From assembly GCA_029882235.1 (NCBI GenBank), contig JAOULB010000110.1, positions 1-6,895 of the forward strand: a stretch of DNA of 6,895 nt, read 5' to 3'. Below the pieces are notes generated by a model. The model was not told the DNA's origin. It did not search any database and saw only the letters and a list, made by a program, of their open reading frames with translations. The position numbers were made by a program, and so were the translations under genes. This DNA comes from Gammaproteobacteria bacterium. GTDB lineage: Bacteria > Pseudomonadota > Gammaproteobacteria > UBA6429 > Thiohalophilaceae. Below are positions 4,282 to 6,895 of the stretch, piece by piece. Numbering within the stretch: the stretch's first letter is position 1; each line of letters starts with the position of its first letter.

Positions 4282-6822
4282 TTACAGCTGCTCCAGACAC
4301 CGTTGTATTGCCTGCTCAAACTTCTCACCCGATTGAAAGCGACGCTCAATATCCTTATGCAGAGCCTTATTGACAATTTTGCTCGCACAGGATGGTAAGT
4401 CAGGTCTAAACATTCGTACATCTGGATGTTTCTCATTGGCAATCTTATACATCAGACTGGCTAGGGATTCACCAATAAATGGCAACTCCCCTGTTAGCAT
4501 CTGGTACATGGTTACCCCCAGAGAAAACAGGTCTGAGCGCCCATCTACTTTTTTACCCGCCAGCTGTTCTGGCGACATATACGATGGACTCCCCAAAATT
4601 GTCCCGGTCTTGGTTTTGCTTGCATCCGTTACACAGGCTACACCAAAGTCTGTCACTTTCAGCGTACCACTTTCAGGATCATAAATAATATTAGCGGGTT
4701 TAATATCACGATGAACTACGTTCTGCTGGTGAGCGAAGCTAAGTGCATCAGCAACTTTTATCATTAATTCAAAGACGGTTTCGGTGGGTAGCAATGAGCC
4801 CTGAGAACAATAGGCTTGCAGGTTATCACCCTTTAGATAATCCATCGCGATATAGGACAGGTCCTGATCCTCACCCACATCATAGATGGTCACAATATTC
4901 GGATGGTTTAACCGACCCGCTGTTTCTGCCTCGCGGAAAAAACGTCTTTTAACCTCGTCGAGTTGTTCCCCCTCAAACTCCTGTGCCAACACCATGGTCT
5001 TGATCGCCACTGTGCGACCAATTTTTGGATCATGGCCAAGATAAACCATCCCCATTGCACCACGGCCAAGCTCTTTATCAATCTGATAACGCCCAAGCAT
5101 CGGCTTCTGCACGCCCGGATTACTCAGAATCAGAGTTCCATTTGAGGCCGCTGCATTACCGCTACCTAACACGAGAACATCAGTCATTTCCTGGTTGCGC
5201 TTGATACGCTCATCTACGTCCTGGAAGTGTTTATTATGGCCCTCGATAAATCGAAATACCGTGATGGCCTTATTAAATTGACGCTTTCTCTCGTAATCGA
5301 GACCCAGATTATAAAGTGTATCAAGTAAGGAGTTATCAACGATACATCGTCTATATTGCTCAAAGGCCTGATCCAGCTGGCCCTGTGACTGATGCGTTTG
5401 CCCTATGATTCGATTTGCATGTGACAGTTCTTTTCTGATCCCTCCGACTTTGTCTTCAAACAGATGTTTAGCGCCCAAAAAGACATGTCCTATAAACAGA
5501 CTGGCAAAAGGCACCATCAATGGAATCCAGGTCGAATTTGTCATCATGGAAACAAAATGAACATTGATAATAACGACAAGCAGCAAAGCAGTCAGCGCAA
5601 AGCCAGTACCAATTCGGAATCGCGGCAGAACAAACATCAGATACAGGCCAATTAATAAAATAGTCAACAGCTGGGCTTTACCAACCCATTCGGGAATGTA
5701 GTAATTGTCCTTATTTAACAGGCTCGATACCTGGTGTGCCGCCACCATCACCGGAGCCATAGGCTCACCCAGAGGGGTATCAAATAAGTTCACCTGCTGG
5801 CGTGCCGTTAAGCCAATCAGAACTGACTTGTTTTTAAAGACTGAGGTATTGAATGAATCATGCAGGACATCAAGGATTGAATAAACACGAAACGGCTGCT
5901 TACCATTTTTAACAGAGTAAAATGCCGGATAAATGTGAAAACTATCATCGGTTGATAATTCAAAACTGGGTAATGAAATCGCGTTTTTGATATCCAGTTT
6001 GATATTGCGGGTTCCTAGACTTTTACTTCTAGCCGCCATCATCAGGGCAAAAGAGGGTAAATAAGTCTGCCCTGAGCGGATAACCAGTGGCTCATTTCGA
6101 GCGCTCTCTCCTTTGGGCACATCCAGACGTATATGTCCCAACGCACCAGCATAACGACTTAACTCTTCAATCGGTGGAAACACCAGTCCCGCTCGAGGAA
6201 CTGGATTAGTATAAAACCAGCCAGAATCGTCTTTTTTCAGATTTGTTATTTGCTGAATACCATACCGAGCAATATCTTCACTAACATCAGCCTGTCTTTG
6301 CTGTGTGACACTCCCAGCCGGATGGTAAGGCACCGCCATGACCACGCGCCCAGAACGTTGCAGACTATTGGCAAAGGCCTCATCGGTGTCCAGCCCCGCT
6401 TCAACCTGAGTCACTAATTTACTACCGCGATTACCGAGTAATTTTTTTATTTCACTAAAGGCACTGATGCTGCGACCACTTTGTCTCGAATCAAACGGCA
6501 AGGCATAACCAATCACTTTTGGACGAGCAGTAACCAGCTTTCTTGTGAGTTTAGCCATGAGATCACGTGGCCAGGGCCAGCTTCCCATTTCTACGAGTGC
6601 ATTATCATCAATCGCAATGACGACAACGTTCTGATTTGGTGCACGGGAAGCTGAAAACTTGACGCCCAGATCATAAGCCAGCTGATCCAGACCGGGCATA
6701 CTATCGGTAATTGCAATCAGGCTAAAAATCAGGGCCACAAGCAGGCCGATAAACCAGTCTTTTTTCCAGTACGAAAAATTCACGTTGCCTCTAAATCCTG
6801 TCTCCAAATTAACTTCTGACAT
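4282..6822 (-). CDS. Transmembrane CHASE2-sensor Ser/Thr protein kinase
   Basis: This 846-residue receptor kinase would sense an unknown periplasmic cue and phosphorylate cytoplasmic proteins. The order is: short cytoplasmic N-terminus, membrane helix about 22-40, periplasmic CHASE2 domain about 45-375 (VVVIAIDDNALVEMGSWPWPR, 66-86, read as IDDNAL and GSWPWPR; also LFDTPLGEPMAP, 346-357), three helices about 383-399, 405-425 and 431-450, a linker with two TPR-like repeats (about 469-534), and a kinase domain (579 to the end). Catalytic features are intact: glycine loop GRGAMGMVYLG (586-596), K608, HRDIKPAN (704-711), DFG (725-727), an activation loop with T737, T739 and T741, and SPE (750-752). 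Four helices place the kinase in the cytoplasm. The periplasmic part has no cysteine. No PASTA repeats follow. It heads the kinase-phosphatase-FHA operon. The ATG has no clear ribosome binding site. Confidence 0.95.
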   Translation of the reverse strand: MSEVNLETGFRGNVNFSYWKKDWFIGLLVALIFSLIAITDSMPGLDQLAYDLGVKFSASRAPNQNVVVIAIDDNALVEMGSWPWPRDLMAKLTRKLVTARPKVIGYALPFDSRQSGRSISAFSEIKKLLGNRGSKLVTQVEAGLDTDEAFANSLQRSGRVVMAVPYHPAGSVTQQRQADVSEDIARYGIQQITNLKKDDSGWFYTNPVPRAGLVFPPIEELSRYAGALGHIRLDVPKGESARNEPLVIRSGQTYLPSFALMMAARSKSLGTRNIKLDIKNAISLPSFELSTDDSFHIYPAFYSVKNGKQPFRVYSILDVLHDSFNTSVFKNKSVLIGLTARQQVNLFDTPLGEPMAPVMVAAHQVSSLLNKDNYYIPEWVGKAQLLTILLIGLYLMFVLPRFRIGTGFALTALLLVVIINVHFVSMMTNSTWIPLMVPFASLFIGHVFLGAKHLFEDKVGGIRKELSHANRIIGQTHQSQGQLDQAFEQYRRCIVDNSLLDTLYNLGLDYERKRQFNKAITVFRFIEGHNKHFQDVDERIKRNQEMTDVLVLGSGNAAASNGTLILSNPGVQKPMLGRYQIDKELGRGAMGMVYLGHDPKIGRTVAIKTMVLAQEFEGEQLDEVKRRFFREAETAGRLNHPNIVTIYDVGEDQDLSYIAMDYLKGDNLQAYCSQGSLLPTETVFELMIKVADALSFAHQQNVVHRDIKPANIIYDPESGTLKVTDFGVACVTDASKTKTGTILGSPSYMSPEQLAGKKVDGRSDLFSLGVTMYQMLTGELPFIGESLASLMYKIANEKHPDVRMFRPDLPSCASKIVNKALHKDIERRFQSGEKFEQAIQRCLEQL

Positions 6823-6829
6823 TAATCAG

Positions 6830-6847
6830 GCTGACAACCCTGTCGGC
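6830..6847 (-). other. Inverted repeat in the leader of the kinase gene
   Basis: The minus strand reads GCCGACA, loop GGGT, TGTCAGC: 7-bp arms with a single mismatch, ending 7 bp before the kinase ATG. In RNA it would form a small hairpin covering the place where a Shine-Dalgarno sequence is expected; in DNA it could be an operator. The + strand version lacks a T-run, so it is not a strong terminator. Confidence 0.35.
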
Positions 6848-6860
6848 TTATTGTCCTGGC

Positions 6861-6888
6861 ATTAAATGTAGACGATGTTAAACCGCAA
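6861..6888 (-). promoter_or_regulatory. Candidate promoter of the kinase-phosphatase-FHA operon
   Basis: The minus strand has TTGCGG (6883-6888) as a partial -35, a 16-bp spacer, and TTTAAT (6861-6866, five of six matches) as the -10. Transcription would start near 6854, leaving a leader of about 30 nt that contains the inverted repeat at 6830-6847. The upstream neighbour is outside the window, so the operon may equally begin further up. Confidence 0.3.
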
Positions 6889-6895
6889 TGTTGGC

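Noticed and set aside
4370..4684. Plus-strand 104-residue frame opposite the kinase domain
   Set aside because: It lies opposite the catalytic core of the kinase, whose own frame is fully explained by conserved motifs. No domain is recognisable.
2401..6822. Type VI secretion post-translational control locus (PpkA/PppA/Fha type)
   Set aside because: The domain set is similar, but no secretion component is in the window, the kinase has a CHASE2 sensor, and the FHA proteins are short. The link cannot be supported from this sequence.

Overview
The window reads as chromosomal DNA of a gammaproteobacterium. Support comes from the yebC-ruvC-ruvA-ruvB order, the close match of RuvA, RuvB, RuvC and YebC to their E. 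coli counterparts, moderate GC by eye, and the absence of mobile-element, phage or tRNA sequence. The genus cannot be fixed from the sequence. CHASE2-type receptor kinases beside FHA and PP2C genes are known in several free-living gammaproteobacteria.

All eight genes lie on the minus strand and form two blocks. The upstream block (6822 down to 2401) encodes a full Ser/Thr phospho-signalling set. In order of transcription it holds a membrane receptor kinase (periplasmic CHASE2 sensor, four membrane helices, TPR-like linker, complete Hanks-type kinase), a PP2C-type phosphatase starting at TTG, a 211-residue protein with one intact and one degenerate FHA domain, and a 116-residue single-FHA protein. 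Gaps of 23, 6 and 37 bp suggest one operon. A candidate promoter and a leader inverted repeat lie ahead of the kinase gene.

The downstream block (2275 down to 1) is housekeeping: yebC with a good ribosome binding site and a perfect TATAAT -10 box, then ruvC, ruvA and the start of ruvB, which runs off the left edge. ruvC and ruvA overlap by 4 bp. RuvC is the Holliday-junction resolvase, and RuvA and RuvB form the branch-migration motor, so these three act together. YebC is a translation-related factor often found beside ruvC.

In the signalling block, the likely flow is: a periplasmic cue is sensed by CHASE2, the cytoplasmic kinase phosphorylates Thr/Ser on itself and on targets, the FHA proteins read phospho-threonine, and the PP2C enzyme resets the state. 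The stimulus and the final output are not visible here. No intergenic gap exceeds 125 bp. I saw no CRISPR array, RNA gene, insertion sequence or convincing intrinsic terminator.
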